Source: Gnetum montanum
Taxonomy: Eukaryota; Streptophyta; Gnetopsida; Gnetales; Gnetaceae
NCBI GenBank assembly: GCA_015680685.1
Contig: MNCI01003573.1
Coordinates: forward strand, 636,277 to 698,143
DNA: 61,867 bases
Direction of reading: 5' to 3'
Shown piece by piece: positions 1 through 11,564 of the stretch. The translations under genes and the position numbers were made by a program. The notes beneath the pieces were generated by a model, which did not search any database, was not told the DNA's origin, and worked only from the letters and a program-made list of their open reading frames with translations. The stretch's first letter is position 1. The number at the start of each line of letters is the position of its first letter.

Positions 1-168
1 ACTTAACCATACACCATGACAACAACAAGTAAGTCTGGGAAGACAACGATTAATTAACCCCAAGTGTTCTTTGTGGTGTTTAGGCATTTAGTCTACAGAG
101 TTCGACTGGATCACGCGTGCTATGCTTGTTTCGTATGGTTGAGTGTAGGGATACCTCGCCACTCATCA
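1..168 (+). repeat. 3' end of an Athila-family LTR (element F), cut by window edge
   Basis: The stretch ends with GGTTGAGTGTAGGG, then ACCTCGCC and ACTCATCA. The same ending closes the LTRs at 11565-11948, 52043-52842 and 54919-55745, and in reverse complement the two LTRs of element A. Plus orientation follows from the CA terminus at 168. The LTR start lies outside the window. Identification rests on alignment by eye. Confidence 0.75.
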
Positions 169-2383
169 ACCTCCAACAACATAGGAAGGTTTAGCATCAA
201 AACATTAATGAGAGAATGCCACTTGTGCTACAAAAATACATGTAAATGATAATGCTAGTAGATCTCAACCAAAGACTTGGAAATGTCCCTTCTAGAGGAA
301 AGGTCATAAGCCAAAGCAAAACACTCATGGACCTACTACATCACTTGAAACAGCACACAACCAATCTGATGCAACTACCTTCCTCACAAAAATGAGGTCT
401 CATAATCATATGCAAAAGCCAATAACCATCCCCACTCCAACATAAGACATAAATGATAAACCTATCATCATGAAGAGATAGAAGAATCTATGCATCACCA
501 ATAATGATAAAGGATGTAGTTGTGGGTTGAAAGTTCAAAATATTAACACACCCCCATACCAACCTACCATAAAGTTCAAGAGAAAGTGTGAGAAAAAGCC
601 AATCTACACAGTAGCCACTAAACCAAAAGATACCTAGTGGCTTGAAAATGAGAATATAAAACTATCTCAAAGATGTTACTTATCAATTCTAGAATTTTCT
701 GATCATATGGTTTCCATTTCTTAATATTTTTCTTTTCTTTATATTTTTATCTTTTATTGAGTCATTCTCTTTATGTTTTACGATGTATTTTATGTTTTTA
801 TTAATAAAATTGCTAAGTCATGATGTAGAAGTCAATGCTTTGTGTTGGGTTTTTTGTGTTATGCTATCAAGATGATTGGTTAAGTAATTGTGTAAAGCAA
901 TGAGACCACCTCATCCATCTCTCTAGTTCTTTGAATAAAAGGTATTTTTCATGAAAATAATTTGGTTCTTCTTTTATGAAATTAAAATTAATCAATGATC
1001 ATTGTATCTTGAAGAAAGAAGGAATGACCAAGTGGGAATGACAAAGGGTGTGACCTCAAGGGGACTTGTTGGGGTCTCTTATTAACTTCCTTTGACTTCC
1101 TTCATGTGGTTTATGACTCCTCTTGAAATGTATCATCACTCCCCCATAGACCAATAAAAAGGAAGCTCTATCTTTCCATGGTATGGTTCCCATTCAAAAA
1201 AAAAACACAAAACAAAAACAAAACAAAAAAACACAAATAAAAGAAGAAGAAAAAGAAAAAACCACAAAAACAATAATGGAAATTCAAAGCACATCCCTTA
1301 GAAATAATAGTGGGCTACAAGCACTAGTTATGGGGCTATAAATACATGTTTACCATGCTTGAAGGCATCCCTCTAACTAAGGCCCTTCCTTCCTTCTTCT
1401 CTTTTCTTTTCTTTTTGGAGTGATGATTGTTCTTTGTGGTGGTTATGGACTCATGGTGGTCAGCAAGAAGGAACACATCAATGCAAGGTCATTGTTCATG
1501 GTATGGACTTGGTCTGAACATGGATGGATAGGTATGTTGATCATTTTAATCACACTTATCACAAAAACCTATTGTGGACATGGTCAAGTACCTTACATCC
1601 CGATCTATACAGTCCCTTCTCATTTCATTATTCACCTAACTGCCACATGTGATTATAAGCCTTTTGGTTTTGTGTAGTATAGTGCAACATCCTAAAAATA
1701 GTAGTTGTGTGTTTCTTGAAACAAAGGCATGGTCTACATTTAACTTCTTGGGTGCCCATGGACATCTACATTAGTTATGTAAGGGCATTATGACAAGAGC
1801 CTACTTTGGGAAGGACCCACTTGCATAACTTTTGTTGATCATGGCTTTGAACTAAACTTCACATCTTCTAGAACATCAATGATGATTTCTATGAATTTAT
1901 GCATGATTTTGGGACTACTTCTCATCTGTTTCATTATTTTTTCCTACTTTTCTATTTCCATATCCATTAATATTTCTTGGCTATCTTCTGAATTAGACCT
2001 TTGGTTTCAATTATTCAAAAACCTATGTGCTTCTAGAGTTACACTTATTAGTGATGGGGGCTAGGGATGCATACTTTAAAATTTTTGAAATTTTTCTAAC
2101 ATCCTATTTTTGAACATCATGATAACTAGTAATAATTGATCAAAATAATGTGAACAGCTTAATGATTTTAGTTACCTCAGAGCCTTGGATAGAGTATGCT
2201 ATAATCACCTTATGCTTAAATGAAAACTAAGGAATCTGACAAGGGTTAACTATTAAGGAAAATTTACCACAGCCAATGTTGATCCTTTGGTGACTGCAGG
2301 TGATGCTAAAAGAAACATCTAAGGAAGAAGGTCTTTTTCCAAGAAAAAAAAACAAAGCTAAGAGAGGAATAATAAAGGATATG
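169..2383 (+). other. Decayed internal sequence of element F, no recognisable domain
   Basis: AT-rich sequence following an LTR end. I see no gag or pol motif. An open stretch of 85 codons at 1420-1677 (plus) has no family resemblance and no open counterpart in the related copy. Positions about 1330-1860 align by eye with 12110-12600 (shared words such as CCTATTGTGGACATG), so both are copies of one element-internal region. An A-rich tract lies at 1193-1265 and a T-rich tract at 720-790. Confidence 0.5.
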
Positions 2384-2388
2384 ACCAT
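2384..2388. repeat. Target site duplication of element A (ACCAT), left copy
   Basis: ACCAT directly abuts the left LTR edge and is repeated exactly at 11159-11163 beyond the right LTR. Five base pairs is the usual duplication length for Ty3/Gypsy integrases. Confidence 0.85.
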
Positions 2389-3239
2389 TCATGAGTGGTT
2401 AGGTACCCCTACACTCAACCATATGAATATGAGCATTTCACGCACGATCTGGTTGAACTCCACAGATAGGCTAGTTGTTGTATTTAGATAGTTACTCATT
2501 GATCGTAGTTCATTGTCTTCCCACCTAGACTAGTATTTGCTTTGTCACGTATGGTTTAGCCCAAAGTGAGGTGTATGATATGGTCCTAAGCTAGTACTAC
2601 TCCTAAAGGCAATGGACTTTGATTAACCTAAGAGGGAAATGGTGAAGAGAGTCTAAGCTAGCCTAAGTGCGATGACCATCCATCCCTTAATCATCTGTAT
2701 ACGTCTTGGACCTCATGCAGAACTACTACTGGGATTACCAAGTGCAGATCCTAGGTATTCTACTAGGATACCAAGTAGTCACACTTAAATTTTTGTGATT
2801 AAGTCATACTCATTCCACATTTAAGGAGTTCAAGAAGAAGAGATATTAACTATGAAAGAAATAAAGAATAATAACAATTAATTAATTAAACTAAGTGAAT
2901 ACTGTAATGATGAAGTAATCTTGATCTTTATTTCTGGTCATGTATGTGTCCAAGTACGTCACACTTGAATAAAGGTGCCACACAATTACAATCATCACAC
3001 TATGAGCATGCACTAGGAGAAAGGGTTCAGAAAAGCTAAAGATGAAAACTTCAGAAAAGCTAAAGATGAAAACTAACTTCTAACTAAAAACTTCCCTACT
3101 CCATTGGGTGCCTAAGGTGTATTTATAGGCCTACACAAGAGCCACAATATTGCATATACGATATCATGAGCCAGGCCATGATATCACATACGCGATATCG
3201 TGGGTGTGATATCATAACCTAATAAATCACAATTCATCA
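2389..3239 (-). repeat. 3' LTR of element A
   Basis: A direct repeat of 10341-11158. On the plus strand it opens with TCATGAGTGG (TGATGAGTGG in the partner) and ends with AATTCATCA. It contains a TATA box on the minus strand (TATAAATA, complement of 3120-3127) preceded by GATATC-type palindromes at about 3150-3220. A 30 bp phrase containing GAAAAGCTAAAGATG is duplicated in tandem near 3028-3072, which partly explains why this copy is longer than its partner. Confidence 0.85.
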
Positions 3240-3257
3240 TACCCCCATGATTGAATG
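3240..3257 (-). other. Polypurine tract of element A
   Basis: On the minus strand the bases just before the 3' LTR read CAATCATGGGGGTA, a short G-rich tract where plus-strand priming is expected. Position and composition support the call. Between here and the end of ORF2 (about 430 bp) there is only AT-rich sequence with a small tandem AAATTGCAAAATT repeat near 3398-3435. Confidence 0.55.
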
Positions 3258-3683
3258 AAAATTGGTCCTCGAGTGAAACAAAATGAGAACAAGCCCCATT
3301 GATTACACAGTGGATAGGCATGGGATTATTAACTAACTAGAGATTTATTCATGCCATAGTGGAGCACTCAATAGAAAAAAATTGGGACACAACACAAAAT
3401 TGCAAAATTGCAAAATTACAAAATTGCAAAATTGTAAACTATATTTTTCTTATGTGGTTCCAGGTGGTGGTGGCTCCTTCATGGCTTGCTTCCCCTTGTC
3501 CCGTGCTCCAAGTTTTGGAATTTGATGACTCTGAAGTAGTGCCTAGAGATTTTTCTCTTCCATTTAGGGATCCTATGCCATCCATGCTAATGCTCCAATG
3601 TTTGATGAAGTTATCACCTCCCATGGGCATGGTAGTTGCGGGAACATCTTATTTGCGTTAACGTACTAGGCTACAAACAACTG

Positions 3684-6244
3684 TCATTCCTCCTCGTCAG
3701 CTCTAGCTTTATCCTTGTACTCTTAAAAATCTATAAGCCATCGAGCCAAGTCTACTGTGATATCTTTCTGGCCTTGGTAGCTGGTCTTTACCACCTCTAG
3801 TTTAGAATTTGCAACTTCTAGCTTCTGTAATGTTTTCTTGTGCTCCACAAATTTTGTTTCATATTTGGTGTAGGTGGCAACTACCTACTTCTTGAGCTCT
3901 ATTCTTGGGTGTCCTGCTATTCACATGGATAGATTGGCATACCACAGGTTTTCCATTTCCATGTACTCTATTAGGTCTTGAGTCTATAGGTCCTGACTTT
4001 TAAGTTCCACCTAGTGGGCAAATGCATATGTGTCCAATATGGCTCGCCAATCAATGTGTTGAGCACTGAAGTGTTGATGTGGGCCTTGGCCATATGGATC
4101 TCCTTTTCTATAAATTTCTTGTAGATTCCCACTTGGTCTTTGAAGTGCGCCTTTAACTTTTCATGTTGCTTGGCTTTGTTTGGCCACATGCTTATTTCAA
4201 TGACCATCTTCTAACGAATTGTGTGTACCTCCTCCATTGAGAGGGTTCGATTCTCTCTAGCCAAATGGCTCATGTCTTGGTTGACCTTGACTAATTGTCC
4301 TTGTAATTTCTAAAAGGCTTCCTTGAGAACATTCTTCTATTTCTCCATAGTGGTCAATCAAATATTGTTAGTAGCAAGTTGTTTATTCTCCTCCTATAAA
4401 GCTCTAAGTGCCTTGGCGTGTGCATAGGTTTGCGCATGTGCCTTGGAGGCATTCCAGTTGTCCTTCTCTTTCTCCTCCACCACTCTTTTATTGTCCACCA
4501 ATAGTTTATTAAGCTACTCTATCCTGAAAGTGTCTAGCTGGTTTGTGGGAACAAACTGAGATGGGTCCCACTATGCAGCTTGTAGGGTGATAAGCCTCTC
4601 CTGGAGTCTTGTCAACTCCGCTTCCGTGTGCTCGATCCTGATCTCTTCCATGACCAACTTTTCTTTGATGGAGATGAGGTCTGATTGTGCTACCTTAACA
4701 TCTTGTGGGATGTCAAATAAGGACATCATTACTTTTCCTATTTGTAGCAATCGATCAAGGACGTCCTCATGCTCCGCAGGAGTCATTGAGGGACCAGCTA
4801 GAGTTTGAGCAACTCGTGCTCCTATGAAATCTACCAGTGGCACAATAGGAACATTGAAAGATTCTTTAATGTGATCTATGACCACTTATGTGGCTCCTGC
4901 TATGTTTTGGTGCTAGATGACCATCACTATGGCCCCTTCACCTATTTCCAATTGCACCTGGAAAGACGCAGCATTCCCTGAAATCTGTTGTGACCAATGA
5001 GTCTCCCCTTCTCCTATTTGAATGGACACCTCACCCTGTGTATGATTAATAAAAACTATGGGCCACACAATTTCATTGATGATGCCAAATAGATTAGCAT
5101 CATCACAACTTCCCCAATTGACCATCTCAACAATGGCCCTGAGGTGGCTCATCGATGGTTGGTAATCCTATGATGGTGGCAGTTGATCTTGTTGGCTCAT
5201 GCTAGGCTCTACTTCCTATTGTTGACTGGGCCCCATTCTTGGAAGTTGGCTAGGCCCTACAGTTTGATTTGCAGTGGGCTCCACCATATACTCTTACTCT
5301 TGCTCTGGATCCAGTGTCTCACCAGCACTTTTCCTCAAAGTAGGTGGCTTTAGCAATTCAACGAATGAAGCATTCTAGGCTCTTTTGAGGACATCATTGG
5401 TGTACCCCAGAATACTAGCACATTTGCACAACTTCCTAATGAGACAAGGGAAGGGAAATGTGAACTTCCCTATCTTACATTCTTCAAAACACCTCAAGCT
5501 CTCCATGAGATATAGATGAGGAAGGTTAGCATTAGCCTTTTCTATCAATATTGTACTTCCTCTTACTACATATGTTGATATTCTTTTTAATCCTCTCATG
5601 AGGAAGATGTGATAAGCACCAATCTTGAAGTATATCATTTCTTCCAGCGTCAACTCTCCATATGTCTTGTCTTCTTTGCCATATGCCCTATCCAACCAAA
5701 CCCTTTGTGCATCAGCATCAGAGCGAGTGGACAGGTAAGTAATTTTTGGCCCTAAATTCAAAAGGTTCAACACTTCTGAGATGGCCTTGATGGAAAATTC
5801 TATAGACACATCACAAATTTTGACTATGGTACCTTCTTCCTTATTGTGCCAAAATTAGTACGTTTCTCCTAAGTACCAGGAACCACTTTCAGAGAGGATA
5901 GGCCATAATGGACATCCTTTGAGTTGGTCCTTAACAACCTCAGGAGTGAATTTTTTGAAAGGTCTAAAGTTTAATTCCACGATCACTGCAGCCAACGTGG
6001 ACTTTTCACGAATGGCTTGAACACACTCCAAGGACAACGTGAGTTTTTGTCCTTGTTTAGGTGTTATAGTAGCTCCTCCTTCTACCTATCCCAATTGTAT
6101 AGTAGTAGGAGTCTCTTGATAGATGATAAATGATTACGGCTCCTAATCTGCACGTTGTTTGGAAGACACTTTTCATCTACCTCTCCTGGGTCACTTGGAC
6201 ACACCTTGGGAGGGTCCTTCTTGTTCTCCATGCTTTGGGACCAT
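3684..6244 (-). pseudogene. ORF2 of element A: Tat/Athila-type extra ORF with C-terminal coiled coil (degenerate)
   Basis: From an ATG at 6244 one minus-strand frame stays coding-like for about 2.2 kb, broken by in-frame stops (several TAG at Gln-like positions); a frameshift near 4050 then leads to a TGA at 3684. That gives roughly 850 codons. The N-terminal half includes TYGELTLEEMIYFKIGAY and FTFPFPCLIRKLC, which resemble the putative plant transposon protein domain of Tat extra ORFs. A middle Pro/Gln-rich linker follows (about 5380-5160). The C-terminal third (4885 onward) is Glu/Lys/Leu-rich with heptad spacing, a likely coiled coil. It is sense relative to the element and needs no introns. 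A homologue is split in element D (IEYMEMENL here, MIEY/MELFNL there). Function unknown. Confidence 0.65.
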
Positions 6245-6740
6245 CTGCAATCACACAAGGTTAGTCATTAGTAAGGTTTCTTATCAAAGTTAAGTTATAC
6301 CTTACTTCTTACCTTAATGAATTTGTATCTTATTCTGTGTGATTTAAAGTTAGGAATTTTTGTGAAAATGTCCCCAAAAGGTTTTAATATTTGGCCCACT
6401 TTAATTAGGTATCTTCACAATTTTAATTTCCCAATATAAGTGAGGAGATGAAGTTGTTTTTGGCACACGTTTATCATTTCTGTATAATTAATTACCCTTT
6501 ATAGTGTCCTTTGGGTGATGATGAATTTTGAAAAATTTCACAATTCAGAGTATACCCCTCCCCCACAACTAACCTGAACACTCCAAGTTTAGATAGGTTC
6601 AAGTGGAATGAAAATCAGAGCGTTAGCGAGTTATGGCCGTTGGAACAAGAGATACGCAAGCTACAAGTCATAGAAGAAAATTTGAAAAACTCCCCCACAT
6701 GAATAGTTGCAAATGATGTTGACATTCGTGGGGGGGCCCA

Positions 6741-6835
6741 TATTTATAGTTTTTGTGAGATGCAATATCACATACGCGATAGTGCATCCATGATATCGTG
6801 TCAAACACGATATCGCATATGCGATATCATCGCCT
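6741..6835 (-). promoter_or_regulatory. Internal promoter-like block upstream of ORF2, matching the LTR promoter
   Basis: On the minus strand TATAAATA (complement of 6741-6748) lies downstream of a cluster of palindromes at 6763-6831, including CACGATATCGCATATGCGAT. The same order and spacing of GATATC palindromes then TATAAATA occurs in both LTRs (11053-11145 and 3120-3220). ORF2 starts about 500 bp downstream. Promoter activity is inferred from architecture only. Confidence 0.5.
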
Positions 6836-8254
6836 GTTTAAAGTAGGGTACTTAGAAAAATTGATAAATTTTTTGAAATTATTAACTCAAAAATGAAGGA
6901 CTTAAAGTTGATGTAATGGGTCCAGGGTAATATTGATTAGGCCTGAAGGCACAAAAAGGATAATGGTGTAAAATCTAGCAATGAAAGTCATGAAGAGTAT
7001 GAGGAAAAAGGACATGTGTTGGTACGTAGGAACATTTGAACCAGAAGGATGATAAGAGAAAGAAGAATGTTGGTAATGCAATACTCAGAGGGTGTAAAAT
7101 GATGTGATGGTGTGCAATAAGTACAAATTACAAAAGTAACGCAAGTGGATCCTCCTCAAAGTAGGTTCCAACCTATAATTCCCTTGTGTAACCACACCTT
7201 AAAATGTCCATAGGCACTAGAAGGGTTAAATGTAATCCACACCAGTTTCACAAAACACACACATGTAGATACCACCATGATGAGGTATAAATTCAATGCT
7301 ACACAAAACACAAGTCACAAATACATGAACAGCGAGGTGAGGCGAATTGTAGAAGGGATTACAAATATTGGGACATGAGGTAACTGGCCTAGGACACAAT
7401 GAATCCTCAGTGTAAGACATGATTAATGTTTCATTAACCTGTCGCTCAAAAATCAGGAACAAGTCCATTCCTTTGATTAGTGACATTGCATTGCTTCCAT
7501 GATAGCAAGGCATATGATCACTTGGCATTTCATTCAAGGAAGGAGTGATTTTTGCTTTGTGGCACACATGTTTTTTTTCTCTTTTGTGTCAATGCTTAAT
7601 CCAGAGAAGCTGCCTACCTTTAGGTATGGATGCATGTCTTTCCAGTGGGACCCCCTATAATAGCATTGAGTTTCCTTGATTTAGTGCCTTTTGATTACTC
7701 TTACTTCCATTTTTCATTAGATCTACAATGATCTTAGTGCAACCAAGCTACATGATAACTCCTACAGATGTCACCAAAGAGAATCCATAAGTCCCCTTGA
7801 TGTCACACCCTAGCCATTCTTACTTAGTCCATCCTTCTTCACTCTGGGTATAATGAACATAGAATTATTTTAAGTTTTAATGATATCAAGAATATCACTA
7901 TACCTAGAGTAGAACCTCTTATTAGTGGAATGGGTAGGTGGATGTTGTGGGCTCGTTCAAGTAATTGGTCACCTGAGACTTGATCGCGGAGAACAACACC
8001 TTGACCAATGAGTCACATGAGTGTTTTATTCGTAGATGAGATTACTCATAAAAAGACAAAAATATAGAAAGACAAAATAATAAATTGAAAGATGAAAAAT
8101 TGGAAAACAAAAAATTGTAAAATTAAAGAAAAGAAAAATATTTATTAACTTTGATGTTGTTAGAGTGGGGGATACCCCCCATAACTAAATGGTTGAACAT
8201 GGCTAGAATTAATAAATAGAATTCATTGGATCCAAGCATTTAAGAAACAGGAGT
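6836..8254 (-). other. Spacer between gag and ORF2 of element A
   Basis: About 1.4 kb without recognisable retroviral domains. A minus-strand open stretch of 113 codons at 7226-7567 matches no family I know; it contains several Cys and His but no ordered zinc finger. In an autonomous relative this interval would hold pol, which seems to have been lost here. Confidence 0.5.
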
Positions 8255-10190
8255 CTAATCATATCCAAACCACCAAGTGTCTTTTGAGGTGGTGGTAGGA
8301 ATATACCCAAATTGGGGTGCACACACTTGATTGTAGTAGGCATAGTGGGGCAAATTAAAAGATGTGGTCATGTGATAAAGAGCTAACCCACTATGGCACC
8401 CGTGACCATAAGATGGTATGCAAGGATTGATACATCTCCCTTTGTGGCTAGAATCACTGGGCTGCATGGTTGTTGGAGTATTGATTGGTGGCCCTGATAA
8501 GGTAAAATGAGGTGTTGGGTTTGAGGAGAAAGATGCACCACAGTGTTGGACTTGTGCTGAGTTGGCAGATGTAGTGGTTTCTAAACTATGGTGTCCTTTT
8601 CTATGATCATGTTCAAAGAAGGTATGCCTTCGATGTTGTAGAGGGTTCCCATTATTGTTGATAGTAGAAGCACAAGTAATGTTCATGGGTTGATGTTGTG
8701 GTGCAAATCCTTTGGGTACAATTGGTGGCAATGTAGAAGGAGGTGAAGGATGAGAATTTTGAAATTGAGGAGAAGTGTGAGGTACCCAAGGTGGTGGTCC
8801 TATTGGTGAGGATACAGGTTGATAGTATTTAGGAGAATAATAACAATGTGGCAAGAAAGAGGATGTTGACCTAGTTGGGGAAACAAGATGTTGAACTTGA
8901 TAGGCACTTAGGTTTAGATGGTATGAAGGGTATAACTAGTTTGGGGATGTCCTCCCCCATGACTGGGATTGTTGCCACTATGATTGAACATAGTATTTTT
9001 GTATGAACTTTGGATGTAACATTCTTCCCCAATGCTCATGTAAATGTAACAAGATTGGGAATTGGCCCTTGGGGTGATCGTACAGGCAAATGTTACATTG
9101 ATACATATGATTGGCAGTTAAGTTCTTATTCTCTTCAACCCTTCTTTCTGATTGCCTAAAGGTGTTTTGTCTTATTTCTTGGGTTTTCATAACTCTATCT
9201 CCAATAATGTTGGCATATTCTTCACATTTTTCATGTATCCATTCCATCATCCTATTGATCTTTGCCTCAACTTCATCCAATGATTGTAGTACTAGCAAAG
9301 ATGGTTCCACCTCCTTGAGGTGAGTTGATTTCTCCTCTTCATAATCATGGGCCCTTGTTGATTTTTGGGCTTGTTGAGATTTTTGAGCATTCTCCCATTT
9401 AGCCATTTCTCCTTCTTATTTTGTTACCCACTTAATAAGCTCTTGAAGTTGATTGGTCTATAACTCATATAATTAACCTTGGGCATACATCCCTATAGTT
9501 TCCATTATTTCATTATGGAGCCCATCCATAATGTGATACATTAGCCTTTCCTCGGAGAATCCATGGCCTGGGCATTTGTTTAACAAAGAATAGTATCTTT
9601 CTAAGGCCATGTCCAAGGGTTCATGTTGTGCTTGTTTCCACTCTTGGATTTGTTTCCTCAAGGCTGACACTCTTGCATAAGTTTGATATCTTTCATTGAA
9701 GAGCTCTACCATTGTTGGCCAACGTCGGATTGATTTTGGTTTTAACGACGCATACCATACTTTTGCTTGACCAACGAGTGTCATAGGAAAGAGCTCAAGT
9801 TTTTGCCATCCATTATCAATGTTGTTCCATGCACAAGAATCATAGAATTCTTGTAAATGTTTTTGCGAAATCTAATTCATAGCCTCCTAAGAACTTGGGA
9901 AAGTTGTTCAAGTCAAGCCTAGGTAGACGGCTTTTCTTGTGATGCCTGCAGGATATTCGAATAGCTTCTTGTATATGCGTGAGGCTCTTAGTAGCCAGTA
10001 GGGATTCATTGTCACTAGGAAGGTTATGCATTCATGAGTTGGGATGATGGTATCTTCGTTTATGTTCATAGGAAACCCCTACATTAGATTGGGTACTCCA
10101 AACTTTATCTTCATCATCATATAATTTTTTGGTTCTCCAATGAATTGCCTCACTAGTTGTTGTGTTGTTAGAGTCTTGTGAGAGAGACAT
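8255..10190 (-). pseudogene. gag: gag of element A (degenerate)
   Basis: It starts at ATG 10190 (MSLSQDSNNTT) about 130 bp after the primer-binding site. The capsid-like gag domain is at about 9790-9480: MTLVGQAKVWYASL, KSIRRWPTMVELFNERY and EPLDMALERYYSLLNKCPGHG follow the retrotransposon gag pattern. A charged helical segment (9400-9150) comes next, then CNICLYDHPKGQFPI near 9085, a Cys/His motif also seen in element E as CQYDHPKGCCPI. The C-terminal 200 residues are Pro/Gln/Ser/Thr-rich. A frameshift between 9840 and 9784 joins the N-terminal part to the capsid part, and several in-frame stops follow. The protein would have coated the element RNA; this copy cannot make it intact. Confidence 0.8.
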
Positions 10191-10220
10191 GGTTGTGATT
10201 TTGTGTGTGATTTAATTGCA

Positions 10221-10243
10221 ATTATTATTATTATTATTATTAT
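10221..10243. repeat. (ATT)n microsatellite in element A leader
   Basis: A run of ATT units in the untranslated leader between the primer-binding site and gag. It probably arose by slippage after insertion. No function suggested. Confidence 0.9.
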
Positions 10244-10318
10244 TTATTTTTGAAAGATATATTGTTAAGGATTTTTTACAGTGATCTTTTATGATATAAC
10301 TAATCTAAATAACTAACA

Positions 10319-10340
10319 CCATCCCCGGTAATGGTGCCAA
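10319..10340 (-). promoter_or_regulatory. Primer-binding site of element A (tRNA-Asp type)
   Basis: Next to the 5' LTR the minus strand reads TTGGCACCATTACCGGGGAT. The pattern TGG-C-CC-TT-CCGGGGAT matches the complement of the 3' end of plant tRNA-Asp(GUC), the usual primer for Athila-type elements, with C-to-T type changes. Confidence 0.7.
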
Positions 10341-11158
10341 TGATGAGTGGCAAGGTACCCCTACACTCAACCATACAAATACGAGTGTTTTACGCATGAT
10401 CCAGTCGAACTCCATAGATAGGCTAGTTGTGGTATCTAGATAGTTACTCGTTGATCAAAATTCATTGTCTTCCCACCTAGACTAGTATTTTCTTTGTCAC
10501 ATATGGTTTGGCCTAGAGTGAGGTGTATGATGTGGTTCTAAGCTAGTGCTACTCCTAGAGGCAATGGAAATAACTATGATTAACCTAAGAGGGAAAGGGT
10601 GAAGAGAGTCTAAGCTAGCCTAAGTGTGATGAGCATCCATCCCTTAATCATTCGTACACATCTTGGACCTCATGCATGACTACTACTAGGATTACCAAGC
10701 GCAAATCCTAGGTACGCTACTGGGATACCAAGTATTCACACTTAAATGCTCGTGATTAAGTCATACTCATTGTGCTTTTAAAGAGTTTAGCGTGAAGAGA
10801 TATTAACTATGAAAGAAATAAAGAAAAATAACAATTAATTAATTAAACTAAGTGAATGTTGCAATGATGAAGTAATCTCGATCTTTATTTCCAGTCATGT
10901 GCATGTCCAAGTACGTCACACTCGAATAAAGGTGATGCACAATTACAATCGTCACACTATGGGCATGCACTGGGAGAAAGGGTTGAGAAAAGCTAAAGAT
11001 GAAAACTAACTTCTAACTAAAAATTTCCCTACTCCATCATGCACCTAAGGTGTATTTATAGGCCTGCAAAGGAGCCACAATATCGCATATATGATATCGC
11101 GTGCTAGGCCGCGATATCATGTACATGATATCGTGACCTAATGAATCATGATTCATCA
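10341..11158 (-). repeat. 5' LTR of element A
   Basis: 818 bp direct repeat of 2389-3239. Plus-strand ends are TGATGAGTGG and GATTCATCA, so the LTR begins with TG and ends with CA in either reading. The minus strand carries TATAAATA (complement of 11053-11060) with GATATC-type palindromes upstream at about 11078-11145. It is followed by ACCAT (11159-11163), the target duplication. Confidence 0.88.
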
Positions 11159-11163
11159 ACCAT
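11159..11163. repeat. Target site duplication of element A, right copy
   Basis: ACCAT, identical to 2384-2388. It defines the right border of element A exactly. Confidence 0.85.
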
Positions 11164-11563
11164 GGACACATCATAGCACATACAAGATAGCAGCTCGCAG
11201 CTCAAGCTTTACATGTTTGCTAGATCCATGGGGTAATGAGAAGAAATTTTAGTCCACACTTCAAAAATGTTTTGCATAACTAGAGAAGTGCCAACATAAC
11301 AATCAAGGTTAAAAGTTTACCATTGCTAGTGACAATAAGAAGATTCATCTTCGGTGAATTTTTAAGGACCTCTACAAATTTTGTAATCTTCAATGTCTAT
11401 TCAGTCTTTTTTTCACTCTATCATTTTGTATGCATCCACTTGAATAAAATTTTGTAATGTGGCACTCAAAGTTAGTCAATAGTTTGCATATCAATTAATA
11501 AATATTTTTATAAGGAACTTGTTCTTCATTTTGTTTAACTTGAGGATGAGTTTTCATTTAGTC
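11164..11563 (+). other. 3' internal remnant of element F, up to the LTR junction
   Basis: Host sequence resuming after element A. Positions 11438-11560 (CACTTGAATAAAATTTTG, then TTGAGGATGAGTTTTCATTT) align with 51916-52030 just before the 3' LTR of element D, so this is the segment that normally lies immediately upstream of a 3' LTR. No coding potential seen. Confidence 0.5.
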
Positions 11564-11564
11564 N

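Larger units (their letters stand above)
2389..11158 (-). mobile_element. Element A: non-autonomous Athila-related LTR retrotransposon (gag + ORF2, no pol)
   Basis: A complete 8.77 kb insertion on the minus strand. It has two LTRs of about 0.82-0.85 kb, a perfect 5 bp target duplication, a primer-binding site next to the right-hand (5') LTR and a G-rich tract beside the left-hand (3') LTR. Reading along the element: gag (10190 to 8255), about 2 kb of spacer with an internal promoter-like block, ORF2 (6244 to 3684), 3' LTR. No protease, RT, RNase H or integrase motif is visible in any frame, so it probably relied on an autonomous relative. Element E has a clearly related gag and LTR. LTR copies differ at many sites, mostly transitions, so the insertion is old. 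Confidence 0.85.

Noticed and set aside
1420-1677. Open 85-codon stretch with hydrophobic segment
   Set aside because: The homologous region near 12250-12470 is not open, and no family resemblance is visible.
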